Source: Formosa haliotis (GTDB lineage: Bacteria > Bacteroidota > Bacteroidia > Flavobacteriales > Flavobacteriaceae). From it: DNA of 64,000 nt. Made by a program: the position numbers and the translations under genes. The stretch spans positions 806,001 to 870,000 of the forward strand of contig NZ_BDEL01000001.1 in the NCBI RefSeq assembly GCF_001685485.1, given 5' to 3'. A model generated the notes under the pieces. It saw only the letters and a list, made by a program, of their open reading frames with translations, did not search any database and had not been told where the DNA came from. Below, one piece after another: positions 55,239 to 64,000 of the stretch (position 1 is the first letter of the stretch; each line of letters starts with the position of its first letter).

Positions 55239-57263
55239 TTAGTTCTTATCTTTTAGTACAAACCTAACTGCTGCACCACCTCCTGGAGCCAAATGTAAGG
55301 TTAGAGTTTCGCCTTGGTTTAATGTTTTATTAGCCATTATTACGGGATAGGGATTAGTTTTATAACGAGCATCTTCACCATCTGTATACAATTCTGCTTC
55401 GTAAGTTTTACCGGAGTCTAAAAAGCTTAAAGGAATTGTAAGTGTTCTGGATTCAGCATTGGTAATTGCTCCTAAATACCAACTATTTTCGTCCCAATCT
55501 TGTCTTGCCATAACAACATACTCTCCTATTTTAGCATCTAAAACTTTGGTGTGCGACCAAACTTCTGGTACATCTTTTATAAACTGAAATTCGGGTTTAC
55601 CTTCATAATTTTCTGGTAAATCGCTAGCCATTTGTAGCGGACTAAATAAAATAACGTATAATGCCAGTTGCTTTGCTAATGTTGTTTGAACCATAGCGTT
55701 TTGAGGGGTTTTATAATCGAAATCGAAGTTACCTGGCGTAAAATCCATTGGTCCAGATAGCATACGTGTAAATGGTAATATAGTAGTATGCTCTGGGGTA
55801 TTTCCTCCATCTGCAGACCATGCATTATATTCCTGTCCGCGTCCACCTTCCTGTGTCATTAAATTAGGATAAGTACGTTGCAACCCCGTTCCTTTAACCG
55901 GTTCATGATTATCTATCATGATATGGTATTTTGCTGCGGTTTCTATAATTTTTCTGTAATGCCTTACTCCATATTGTCCATCGTGCCATTCTTTTTTGTT
56001 TAAATACTTATTTACATAACCTGTCTTTACAGCATTTACACCATTTTTCTGATACAACTTAAAAGCATCCTCTACTTGGTCTTCGTAATGTGCCGCAGCT
56101 CCTGCTGTTTCGTGATGCCCAATAAGTCTAACATTTTTTTTAGCGGCATAATTACAAATAGCTTCAATATCAAAATCTGGATAAGTTTCTGTAAAGCTAA
56201 ATGCTGTACCGTCGGCAGTCCAATCACCATCCCAGCCTTTATTCCATCCTTCTACTAAAACGCCGTCAAAACCATTCTCGGCTGCAAAATCGATATAACG
56301 TTTTGTATTCTCTGTAGTCGCTCCATGTTTTTCGCCTTGTCCCCACGTATACTTTTCTAAGTGCATACCCCACCAAATACCGATATATTTTGAAGGTTCT
56401 ACCCAAGATAAATCGTCTATTTTTGAAGGTTCATTTAAATTAAGCATTAATGTAGAAGTTACGAGGTCGCCAGGTTTATCTGCAACAATTATAGTTCGCC
56501 AAGGGGTTTCGAAAGGGGTTTCGGCATATACTTTTACACCATCTGCCCAAGGCACCAACTCACTTGTATATTGATTATTTTTTGTTTTCCGTAAGGTCAT
56601 AGAAGCAAAGTCAGTTAAATTGGCTTCGTGAATTGCCAAATACTTCCCACTCTTCGTTTCAATAGTTGCTGGAGTGTTTATGGTATCTGTTTTACTTATT
56701 GCCGTTTTTCTATAAAAACTTTCGTAATAACTATTTTCAGAATGTACAGGAATCCACCATACTTTATGCTCTTCTGGAAAAGTAAATTCCGTTATTTCGT
56801 TAGCAATTTTTACTTTATTTAAATGAGGTTGCTTCGGAAATTTATATCGAAATCCTATACCATCATTAAACACTCTAAACACCACATCTACTAACCGCTG
56901 TTGTCCTTTTGTTTCCTGTAAATGCACAACCATTTCGTTATGATGGTCTGTAATGGTTTTAAATTCGCCCCAAGGTTGTTCCCAACGGGCATTAACCGTA
57001 TGGTGTTCTGTACTTATAATTTTAAAACCATCGGTTAAAGGTTCGTCTTCTTGAAATTCAAAACCTAGTTTGGAAGGTTCTATAATCGATTCTCCGTTAG
57101 ATGTTAACTTATATTCGGGTACCCCGGCCTCTGTTAAATAAAAACTTAAGGTGTTTTTAGTATTGGGAGAACTCACTTCTAAATCCTGTTGTTTTTCGCT
57201 ACAAGACACAAATAGCAACATTCCTAAAGCTATGAGATATAATTGATTTCTGTTTTTTTTCAT
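55239..57263 (-). CDS. Glycoside hydrolase family 97 lipoprotein (SusB-like)
   Basis: A 674-aa lipoprotein (signal ends LLFVSC, Cys21). The N-terminal beta-sandwich has ARWEQPWGEFKTITDHHNEM, where GH97 keeps a calcium ligand; the barrel holds KYIGIWWGMHLEKYTWGQG, FDGVLVEGWNKGWDGDW, RLIGHHETAGAAAHYE, AVKTGYVNKYL and IMIDNHEPVKGTGLQRTYPN, MTQEGGRGQEYNAW. Glu in DNHEPVK and MTQEGGRG corresponds to catalytic and calcium positions in inverting members. GH97 enzymes release glucose or galactose from alpha-linked substrates. It is the last gene of the PUL, 27 nt behind the GH71/99-like gene. Confidence 0.95.
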   Translation of the reverse strand: MKKNRNQLYLIALGMLLFVSCSEKQQDLEVSSPNTKNTLSFYLTEAGVPEYKLTSNGESIIEPSKLGFEFQEDEPLTDGFKIISTEHHTVNARWEQPWGEFKTITDHHNEMVVHLQETKGQQRLVDVVFRVFNDGIGFRYKFPKQPHLNKVKIANEITEFTFPEEHKVWWIPVHSENSYYESFYRKTAISKTDTINTPATIETKSGKYLAIHEANLTDFASMTLRKTKNNQYTSELVPWADGVKVYAETPFETPWRTIIVADKPGDLVTSTLMLNLNEPSKIDDLSWVEPSKYIGIWWGMHLEKYTWGQGEKHGATTENTKRYIDFAAENGFDGVLVEGWNKGWDGDWTADGTAFSFTETYPDFDIEAICNYAAKKNVRLIGHHETAGAAAHYEDQVEDAFKLYQKNGVNAVKTGYVNKYLNKKEWHDGQYGVRHYRKIIETAAKYHIMIDNHEPVKGTGLQRTYPNLMTQEGGRGQEYNAWSADGGNTPEHTTILPFTRMLSGPMDFTPGNFDFDYKTPQNAMVQTTLAKQLALYVILFSPLQMASDLPENYEGKPEFQFIKDVPEVWSHTKVLDAKIGEYVVMARQDWDENSWYLGAITNAESRTLTIPLSFLDSGKTYEAELYTDGEDARYKTNPYPVIMANKTLNQGETLTLHLAPGGGAAVRFVLKDKN

Positions 57264-57290
57264 GTTATAAACTTTAATAAGATTGAAACC

Positions 57291-58544
57291 TTATTCTACT
57301 TCATTTAATATTTTTATGGCTTTATCCGGCTGCATGGATACAAAATAATAGAACGCCTGATCTAATTGCTTTTGAATTTTCACATTACTCTTTTTTGATT
57401 CTCTTAATTGAAATAACTCACCAATATTTTCAAAAAATTGACCAAAATACTGTACACCCGTAAATTGTTTTACCGTATTTATATACCTATAACCAAACTC
57501 TTGTGTTGGCTCGAACATGGTGCCTTCTCCAAAATCATTCCAGGTAATTAATTGCAAATAATCTGCTTCTACATGTGTTGCTAAACTTAATGTTTCGTTT
57601 AAGGTAGCGCCATTATTATGCGAAATGGTAAAACCAATATCTGTGTTTGTTCCGCCTTCTTTATAAAAGTCTTCAAAACCGGGATAAGCTGCTGCCATAC
57701 CTACTTTTAATTTAGGAAATGAAGTGGTGTAAAAATCGCTTAAAAAATTATTGTTTTGGTACACCCATGCATATTCCCCTTGCGCATTTTCACCGGCCTC
57801 GTAAGATTGATTCCATAAGGTTAAAAAAGTGGGTTTAGTATTTAAAACACTAAATACATCTGTCCAAGCCTCTGGTGATTTTAAAGTAATTGGTCCAAAA
57901 TTAAGCAACAAAGGTTTAGCTTCTAAATGAATATAATTTACATCTGAAAAGTATTTCTTTTGTATATATCGCATATCTTGCTTAGCTGCACTTTCTACAG
58001 TAGGAGCCAAATTAGCATCTACTATATTTTGAAGAAATCGATCTTCATAAACAATCGCATATTCTAATCCAACTGCTTCTAACATGGCGATAACTTGTTC
58101 GGTATTTTCTTTAACCAGGGCATAATCATTAAGATTATACGTACCATACCAATCTATTAAAATGCCATCTATTCCAGCATATTTCATAAGCAACAAATGG
58201 TTTTCAATAACATTTTTATCACCAGAGTGGTATGGACCAATTAATGGATAATAATGCGATGCTATTTCTCGTTTCCCATCAGCATCTGTGTTATTTGGAT
58301 TTTTATTTGCCATAGTCCAATGATAGCCCCACTGTTTATTTTCACTGCTTTCGTTAGTTTCAAACCAAGCCATGTAGTGCATATATACTTTCATTTTATT
58401 AGTTTTAGAAACAGGAACGGCATCTAATACTTCCAGCTCGTCATTTTCTTTCTGAGGTTTTGTATCGGAAGTATCGTCACTACAGTTAATATTAACTACA
58501 ACAAATAAACAAGTTAGGAGTTGCTTAAATAGGGCTATTTTCAT
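57291..58544 (-). CDS. Glycoside hydrolase family 71/99-like lipoprotein
   Basis: A 417-aa protein with a lipoprotein-type signal (LLTCLFVVVNINC, Cys21). The barrel starts KMKVYMHYMAWFETNE, has WGYHWTMANKN, YYPLIGPYHSGD, GIDGILIDWYGT, EYAIVYEDRFLQN, PLLLNFGPITLKSP and TWNDFGEGTMFEPTQEFGY. These are marks of GH99-like/GH71-like proteins; GH99 acts on alpha-mannosides and GH71 on alpha-1,3-glucan. The substrate here is open. It lies between SusD (104 nt) and GH97 genes and shares their direction. The C-terminal 60 residues form a helical tail. Confidence 0.85.
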   Translation of the reverse strand: MKIALFKQLLTCLFVVVNINCSDDTSDTKPQKENDELEVLDAVPVSKTNKMKVYMHYMAWFETNESSENKQWGYHWTMANKNPNNTDADGKREIASHYYPLIGPYHSGDKNVIENHLLLMKYAGIDGILIDWYGTYNLNDYALVKENTEQVIAMLEAVGLEYAIVYEDRFLQNIVDANLAPTVESAAKQDMRYIQKKYFSDVNYIHLEAKPLLLNFGPITLKSPEAWTDVFSVLNTKPTFLTLWNQSYEAGENAQGEYAWVYQNNNFLSDFYTTSFPKLKVGMAAAYPGFEDFYKEGGTNTDIGFTISHNNGATLNETLSLATHVEADYLQLITWNDFGEGTMFEPTQEFGYRYINTVKQFTGVQYFGQFFENIGELFQLRESKKSNVKIQKQLDQAFYYFVSMQPDKAIKILNEVE

Positions 58545-58648
58545 GTTTAAATATTTTAAAAGACATTACTGTTAAAAGAAGCTAACCTTCTATTTTTTAT
58601 GACTATTTCTAAAAAACAAAGTGTATAGAAGGTTAACTTGACTTACTA

Positions 58649-60154
58649 TTAATATCCAGGATTCTGTTGTAAATTACTGTTCTTATCTAGTTCTTGTTGT
58701 GGTATTGGAAAGATAGCTCTGTACGCTGGCGTAGCATTCGGGTTACCCCACCACGGCTGAAAGAACGTTCCAAAACGGATATTGTCTGTTCTGCGTTTAC
58801 CTTCAAATAAAAACTCACGAAGTAACTCTTTGTCTAAATAATCTAGATCTATAGTTGCAGGTGTTTCTACTCCTGCCCTTGCTGTTATTTGATCTATAAA
58901 TGGACGCGCTAAATCTGGCGAACCTAAACGTACATAACACTCGGCTTGCATCATTAAGATCTCTGCGTAGCGAATTAAAACAAAGTCGTTATCACGCTCC
59001 CATTGGTCGCCTGCATTAATTTCGTATTTATTTAAACGTACGCCTTCGTTTTGTTTGCAATCTTCTAAATTCGACACATCCTCTGTATAAGATAGTGGCT
59101 CTCCGCTATCCATAATAATTACGGATCCTGTTGCTAAATTAATTTGATCGCCTTGTAGCATGGCTGCTTTCCGTCTATCGGCATCCTCAAAAGTAGAATA
59201 TACGCCAGGCGTTGCACACATACCATTTGCCGACCACGGGTAATCTCCCGTTGGAGACACCGCGAAGCGTTGCAAGTAATGGTAAGACATCGAGCTCATA
59301 TAATTTCCTAAGGTACCAGCATCGTTGGCATACGGAATAGCTAAAATTGATTCTCCAGAGGTTTCATTATTTGTTGCGAAATTTGCGAAGATGTCTGGTT
59401 CTAGCGTATACCCCGATATTTTTTGGCAGACTTCTATACAATCTTGCCAACGCGGTGTTCCAATAAAAGATTCTGCATTTAAATAAAGGCGTGCTAATAT
59501 GGCATTTGCAACATGCTGGGTGAATTTAGAGTATACTTTCCCCGATGGTAAATACGGAATAGTTTCTAACAACTCCTGCTCTACAAATTGGAATACTTCT
59601 GCTCGAGTTGAATTTGAAGGTAAATCTAAATCTTCAAAATCTGTAATGATTGGCACATTACCAAAAAGATCTAATAAATTATAATAGTAATAGGCTCGAA
59701 CAGCCCTTAATTCGGCATAAATAGGGGTTTTAGCATCTTCTGTTAGTCCAGATTTATCGATTTGATAAATGATGGAATTAATTTTTGAAATTCCAGCATA
59801 ATTATAACGCCATGCCGATAAGATCATCTTATTTTGAGCATCCCAAGTATGCCTATGTGCTTGAATATATTGTCCGCCATCGTACCAATCTGTACCTCGT
59901 GTAGGAATAATGGCTTCATCTGAAGCTACTTCATTCAAAAAAAACACGTATTCGCTGGCAGGCCAATTATTAGAAATTTCGTCTGCAAACCCTCTTAAAG
60001 AGGAATAGGCACCACCTACTAGAGTTTCAATTTCTTTAGGGGTTTGCCCAAAATTGTTATCCTGAACTCTATCGTATAACTCTTCATCTAAATTAGTGCA
60101 GGAGCTAGAGAATAGAATTCCACCAAGTAATAATAAACTTATTTTAATTTTCAT
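58649..60154 (-). CDS. SusD/RagB-family glycan-binding lipoprotein
   Basis: A 501-aa outer-membrane lipoprotein (LLLGGILFSSSC, Cys19, then TNLDEELYDRV). TPR helices carry AELRAVRAYYYYNLLDLFGNVPIITD, the best known SusD stretch; the C-terminus has DFVLIRYAEILMMQAECYVRLG and LLREFLFEGKRRTDNIRFGTF, ending IFPIPQQELDKNSNLQQNPGY. It forms the lid on the SusC transporter encoded just upstream (33 nt gap) and binds the oligosaccharide. Intact and of usual length. Confidence 0.97.
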   Translation of the reverse strand: MKIKISLLLLGGILFSSSCTNLDEELYDRVQDNNFGQTPKEIETLVGGAYSSLRGFADEISNNWPASEYVFFLNEVASDEAIIPTRGTDWYDGGQYIQAHRHTWDAQNKMILSAWRYNYAGISKINSIIYQIDKSGLTEDAKTPIYAELRAVRAYYYYNLLDLFGNVPIITDFEDLDLPSNSTRAEVFQFVEQELLETIPYLPSGKVYSKFTQHVANAILARLYLNAESFIGTPRWQDCIEVCQKISGYTLEPDIFANFATNNETSGESILAIPYANDAGTLGNYMSSMSYHYLQRFAVSPTGDYPWSANGMCATPGVYSTFEDADRRKAAMLQGDQINLATGSVIIMDSGEPLSYTEDVSNLEDCKQNEGVRLNKYEINAGDQWERDNDFVLIRYAEILMMQAECYVRLGSPDLARPFIDQITARAGVETPATIDLDYLDKELLREFLFEGKRRTDNIRFGTFFQPWWGNPNATPAYRAIFPIPQQELDKNSNLQQNPGY

Positions 60155-60187
60155 TTGATTCTGTTTTAATATTCGTTATCCTGTAGC

Positions 60188-63130
60188 TTAATCTTTAAGT
60201 GTAATATTTAGCCCAAAGGAGAAGGTTCTCGGTCTTGGGTAACTATTAAATCTATCTATTCCTGGATTATCTAAACCAGTTAAACCTACTTCTGGATCTA
60301 CGCCACTATAATCTGTAAACACTGCTAAATTTTCTCCCAAGAAATAAACGCGCATTCCACAGCTTGAATTGACATTTGTAGGTATGTTGTACCCCACAGA
60401 AAGTGTTTGTAACCTAAAGAAAGAGGCATCCTCTATCCAATATCCAGAGTACGTAGCAGGCGAAGTAATACCGCTACTTAAAAAGTCGTCTGTTACATTA
60501 TATGTTGGCAAGCGATTAGGGTCGTTAAGCATCATATTTGTAGCATTTAATACCTTTTGGCCAAAATTGCCATAACCTGAAAGTGCTAAATCGAAATTCT
60601 TATATGTAAAATTCATTCCGACCCCGATGGTAAAATCTGGTTGCACATCGCCAAGCACAGAATCTTCGTCTGCTAATATAAATTCACCATTGTCGTCTAA
60701 CCCAGAACTTTTCTTACCCCAAAACGTTCCCACGGGATAACCTTCCTTAATAACTTGAGAAAACTGTCCAGACATACCAGATAGTCCATGTAATGAACCA
60801 CTGTAAATAACATCGGTTTCGTAAACTTGATTAGATAACTTTTCTATGATTTGCTTATTACTAGATAATGCTACGTTTGCATTCCATGTAAAATCTGAAC
60901 CTTGTATAATATCGGCATTTAAAGACAATTCAAACCCTTTATTACTTAACTCACCCACATTGGCAAGCATAGTACCTACTAAATAAGGTGGTTGTGGTAC
61001 TTGGTAGGTGTATAGTAAATCGCTCGTTAACTTATTATAAAACTCTAAAGATCCGCTAACTCTATTAAAAAAGCCAAAATCGATACCAATGTTTGCTTGC
61101 GCGGTAGATTCCCATTTTAAATCTGGATTTGGGTTTTGAGTTGGGGAATAGGCCAACTTCCAACTATCGGTAGCCGGATCGTAATAACTATCGCTTCCTA
61201 CACCTAATATTGCCAGAGATTTATATTCTCCAATACCATCTTGATTACCAGTAACCCCATAGCCCGCACGTAATTTTAAAGTTGTTAACCAAGACGAATT
61301 GTTTGCAAAGTCTTCATTAGTTATATTCCAAGCTATAGAAGCAGAAGGAAACACACCCCATTTATGGTTGTCACCAAAACGGCTAGATCCATCGCGTCTT
61401 ACCGTAGCCGTGATCATATATCGACTATCGTACGAGTAATTAACTCTTCCAAAGAAAGAAATTAATTTAGAATTACCTTTATAAGAATAGACATCTCCTA
61501 ATCTGTAATTTTGCCCTGCGCCTAAATTATTGTATCCAAATAAATCGGTGTCGAAACCAGCGCGCTGTGCACCAAAGCCGTCGTAAGTATTATCTAAATA
61601 CGAATACCCAGCCATAGCACCAATGTAATGATTACCTACATTTTTATTATAATTTAGATAGGTTTCCAACTGCATGGTGGTATATTCTCCTAAAGTTTTC
61701 TGACCATAACCCCGTTCTGGACGTCCTTGAATAACGGCATAAGAGGGTCTGTAGAAACTATTTTTTGTAGAATTATTTTCTAAAGACATATTAACAGTTG
61801 CTTTAAAATCGTTGAAGAAATCGAATTCTGTTTTAAAGTAACCCAGTAAACGATCTTTTTTACTATCTGCAATTCTGTTCGTTAATATTTCTACAGGATT
61901 TTCATTTAAGGTACCTCCTACCTCGGTAAAATCACCATTAGCATCACGTACAGGAATTGTTGGATTTAAATTGAAAGCACGTTCGAAAATACTATAATCC
62001 ACAGGATGCCATTTATCTATATTTGCAAATAAGCCTGCATCAAATTTTAACCGGTTATGAAATGCATATTGATGCCCGCTTAAATTAGCACTAAGACGTT
62101 CTAGACCAGATTCTTTTATTATTCCTTCTTTATCTAAGTAAGAAATTGAAGCGCGAAGCCCACTACCATCTCCTCCTGAATTAAAACTTAATACATGCGA
62201 TTGCGACAAAGCTGTTTGTTCCAACTCTTTTTGCCAATTTGTATTTGCTCCATAATCTATGGCATCTTGAACATTGTTATCTCTAACATAGCCACGCCAT
62301 TGATTTGCGGATAAAATATCTAAGTGACTGGCTGCATTACTTACACCTGTTAAACCCGTATAGGTTACAGATTTACCTTTTTTAATACTTTTAGTTGTAA
62401 TCATAATAACACCATTTGCTCCACGAGAACCATAAATTGCCGTAGCTGATGCATCTTTTAATACATCCATGGTTTTAATATCAGACGGTTGCACCGTATT
62501 GATATCTACTCCAGCAACACCATCTACAACTACTAACGGATTATTACTTGCTGTTAACGAAGTTCCTCCTCTTAGTCTCATTGATGCCCCTACACTAGGG
62601 TCGCCAGTATCTTTACTAATAACCAATCCGGATACTTTACCTTGTAATACCTGCTCTGTAGAAGACACGTTACCTTGTAAAAAGTCGTCTGAAGTTACCG
62701 AAGAAATAGCACCAGTTAGATCTGATTTTCGCATAGAGCCATATCCTACAGCCACTAACTCTACAGCGTCTAAGGCATAGGTATCGCTTTCTAACATAAC
62801 GCTTAGTGGTAAACTTGTTGCATTACTTATAACTAACGATTGTGTAACAAATCCGACATAAGAAATATCTAACTGACTTCCATTTTCTACAGTTATACTA
62901 AAATGACCATCGAAATCTGTTGTTGTTCCATTTTGAGTTCCAGATTCTATAATCGTGGCACCTATTAAAGGCTCCTGATTACTATCTACAACTGTTCCTT
63001 CTATTGTTTTTTTATCCTGTGCATACATCTCTACCGAGACCATAAGCACTAAGCTCAATACACTTAACCATTTTAAAGTTAAAGTATAGGTAGAGCATAT
63101 ATGTTGTTTTTTCATATTCATTCTAATCAA
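60188..63130 (-). CDS. SusC/RagA TonB-dependent transporter
   Basis: A protein of 980 aa from 63130; ATGs at residues 4 and 6 (MKKQHICST) are equally possible starts. It has a signal peptide (ending MYAQ), an N-terminal CarboxypepD_reg-like domain (IEGTVVDSNQEPLIGATI), the plug with ALDAVELVAVGYGSMRKSDLTGA and GSRGANGVIMITTK, and a 22-strand barrel ending FNSYPRPRTFSFGLNITLKD. It imports oligosaccharides over the outer membrane with TonB energy. It heads the SusC-SusD-GH71/99-like-GH97 set, with the partial gene at 63158 in front. Confidence 0.97.
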   Translation of the reverse strand: MIRMNMKKQHICSTYTLTLKWLSVLSLVLMVSVEMYAQDKKTIEGTVVDSNQEPLIGATIIESGTQNGTTTDFDGHFSITVENGSQLDISYVGFVTQSLVISNATSLPLSVMLESDTYALDAVELVAVGYGSMRKSDLTGAISSVTSDDFLQGNVSSTEQVLQGKVSGLVISKDTGDPSVGASMRLRGGTSLTASNNPLVVVDGVAGVDINTVQPSDIKTMDVLKDASATAIYGSRGANGVIMITTKSIKKGKSVTYTGLTGVSNAASHLDILSANQWRGYVRDNNVQDAIDYGANTNWQKELEQTALSQSHVLSFNSGGDGSGLRASISYLDKEGIIKESGLERLSANLSGHQYAFHNRLKFDAGLFANIDKWHPVDYSIFERAFNLNPTIPVRDANGDFTEVGGTLNENPVEILTNRIADSKKDRLLGYFKTEFDFFNDFKATVNMSLENNSTKNSFYRPSYAVIQGRPERGYGQKTLGEYTTMQLETYLNYNKNVGNHYIGAMAGYSYLDNTYDGFGAQRAGFDTDLFGYNNLGAGQNYRLGDVYSYKGNSKLISFFGRVNYSYDSRYMITATVRRDGSSRFGDNHKWGVFPSASIAWNITNEDFANNSSWLTTLKLRAGYGVTGNQDGIGEYKSLAILGVGSDSYYDPATDSWKLAYSPTQNPNPDLKWESTAQANIGIDFGFFNRVSGSLEFYNKLTSDLLYTYQVPQPPYLVGTMLANVGELSNKGFELSLNADIIQGSDFTWNANVALSSNKQIIEKLSNQVYETDVIYSGSLHGLSGMSGQFSQVIKEGYPVGTFWGKKSSGLDDNGEFILADEDSVLGDVQPDFTIGVGMNFTYKNFDLALSGYGNFGQKVLNATNMMLNDPNRLPTYNVTDDFLSSGITSPATYSGYWIEDASFFRLQTLSVGYNIPTNVNSSCGMRVYFLGENLAVFTDYSGVDPEVGLTGLDNPGIDRFNSYPRPRTFSFGLNITLKD

Positions 63131-63157
63131 AAATTTAGTGATGATTGAGTAACTTAA

Positions 63158-64000
63158 TTACTCTACGTTTTTTAAAGGCATTACGGTATCGGAAATAAGT
63201 CGATCATTATTATCGGTAACCATTACATGTATTTGTGTTAATCCTGTAATACCATATAATTCCGAAACTAAATCTACAAAGCCTTTAATTTCTGAAGTAC
63301 CGCCAGAAAATTCGCCTGTAATTACTTTAGGTCCTGCAGTTATTTTATACTTAAGCATAGTAACACCGCGCTCATTATTAATTCTACTCATCCCTAAAAA
63401 GTCTTTCTGACTGATATTTAAAGGAAAGAATCTAAACTCAGGATCTGGCGGTTGCACATATTCTGCAGCTAATAAAACTTGGTCTCCAGAGTTTGCTACC
63501 CAATCTTTGGCAACCATCAAGAAGTTAATTTTTTCCATAATATACCCGTCATAATACCCTTCTTGGGTACCATAATACTCTGAAGGAATTAAATCCATTC
63601 TATAGAAACCATTACCTAAATCTTTTAATTTAGTTTTTTCTACAACTTCGGGAACCCATGCTTGATATTCCTGTAATACCTCCCAATCGTTTAAACCACT
63701 ATGAAAATGAACACTTGATACACCTTCAAATCCATCTACTAGGTTAGCATTAAATAAAATACTTAAACCACTTGTTAAAGTTGGTTTTTCAGGATACGAT
63801 CTAATCATTTCGTTAGCCGAATAAAAGGAATCGAAAGGCGTGTAAGGCACTTGCGATACACTAGATTGCATACTTCCTGTTTTGTCCTTAAGGCGAAACC
63901 AAAACCCAGCACTAGCGGCAATATCGTCTGCACTTACAGAAAAATAGTCTGTTGGTGTTAAAGTGAAACTCCAAACCATGTCCCCTTCATACTTTAATTT
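63158..64000 (-). CDS. PUL-associated protein, 5' end outside window
   Basis: The frame runs through the window edge (KLKYEGD precedes the first internal ATG at 63979), so this is the C-terminal part, at least 280 residues. It is beta-rich: MVWSFTLTPTDYFSVSADDI, GFWFRLKDKTGS, LSILFNANLVDGFEGVSSVHFHSGLNDWEV, KLKDLGNGFYRMDLIPSEYYG, EFRFFPLNISQKDFLG. Repeats of this kind fit an exported starch-binding or DUF4961-like PUL protein, but I cannot name the family with confidence. It ends 27 nt before the SusC start region, so it belongs to the same transcript. Confidence 0.65.
   Translation of the reverse strand, partial: KLKYEGDMVWSFTLTPTDYFSVSADDIAASAGFWFRLKDKTGSMQSSVSQVPYTPFDSFYSANEMIRSYPEKPTLTSGLSILFNANLVDGFEGVSSVHFHSGLNDWEVLQEYQAWVPEVVEKTKLKDLGNGFYRMDLIPSEYYGTQEGYYDGYIMEKINFLMVAKDWVANSGDQVLLAAEYVQPPDPEFRFFPLNISQKDFLGMSRINNERGVTMLKYKITAGPKVITGEFSGGTSEIKGFVDLVSELYGITGLTQIHVMVTDNNDRLISDTVMPLKNVE

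Overview
The window comes from a member of the Bacteroidota, most likely a marine or otherwise free-living Flavobacteriaceae. The signs are AT-rich DNA, promoters of the TTG/TAnnTTTG type, SusC/SusD pairs, an RHS giant with a Bacteroidota-type N-terminus, BfmA/DUF5712-type mobilization genes, a CTnDOT-type integrase and a Cas9 of type II-C build.

Layout. (1) 1-7.5 kb: tail of an IS transposase, a remnant of an XRE-type regulator, then a minus-strand RHS protein with a small lipoprotein behind it and a secreted lipocalin-like protein in front, and a leftover RHS tail. (2) 8.1-11.3 kb: an AbiE toxin-antitoxin pair whose toxin gene is broken by two single-base losses, and an IS256-family element. 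(3) 11.4-18 kb: a tightly packed six-gene minus-strand operon (DUF6577/AbiEii toxin-antitoxin pair, D12-class adenine methylase, metallophosphoesterase, ORC/Cdc6-like ATPase, unknown protein) under a strong palindromic operator; this looks like an uncharacterised composite defence operon. (4) 18-22.3 kb: mobilization module (coupling protein, relaxase, BfmA), a candidate oriT, a RadC-like JAB protein and SSB. (5) 22.8-29.5 kb: CRISPR array with 8 repeats, cas2, cas1, cas9 and a tracrRNA locus. (6) 29.5-35.9 kb: two damaged secreted/lipoprotein genes, a second oriT-like sequence, a large PD-(D/E)XK-like protein, a tyrosine integrase, then tRNA-Pro and tRNA-Ser. The integrase next to tRNA-Pro suggests that the region to its left is an integrated mobilizable island. 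(7) 36-40.7 kb: ordinary chromosomal genes (HD phosphohydrolase, thiolase, NlpC/P60 peptidase, DUF2541). (8) 40.7-53.1 kb: copper detoxification cluster (CopA, CusA/B/C-like RND pump, DUF305, DUF3347, AraC-type regulator with a metal-binding N-terminus, HYC_CC_PP protein). (9) 53.3-54.9 kb: a broken TPR/DUF6377 regulator. (10) 55.2-64 kb: a polysaccharide utilization locus with GH97, GH71/99-like, SusD, SusC and one more partial secreted protein.

The most striking observation is at the cas9-tracrRNA intergenic region. The tracrRNA is preceded by a degenerate CRISPR repeat that would fold with the anti-repeat into a natural single-guide RNA. The 11 nt directly upstream of that repeat (29361-29371) are identical to a sequence that covers the inferred -33 element of the cas9 promoter (29205-29215). 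This is the layout of the autorepressing tracr-L of Streptococcus type II-A, seen here in a type II-C system. A shared palindromic operator is the main competing explanation.

Caution on sequence quality: about nine single-base losses, most in homopolymers, break otherwise normal genes in the accessory regions (abiEii, ORC ATPase, nuclease-like gene, lipoprotein, DUF6377 regulator). They may be assembly errors rather than real mutations.
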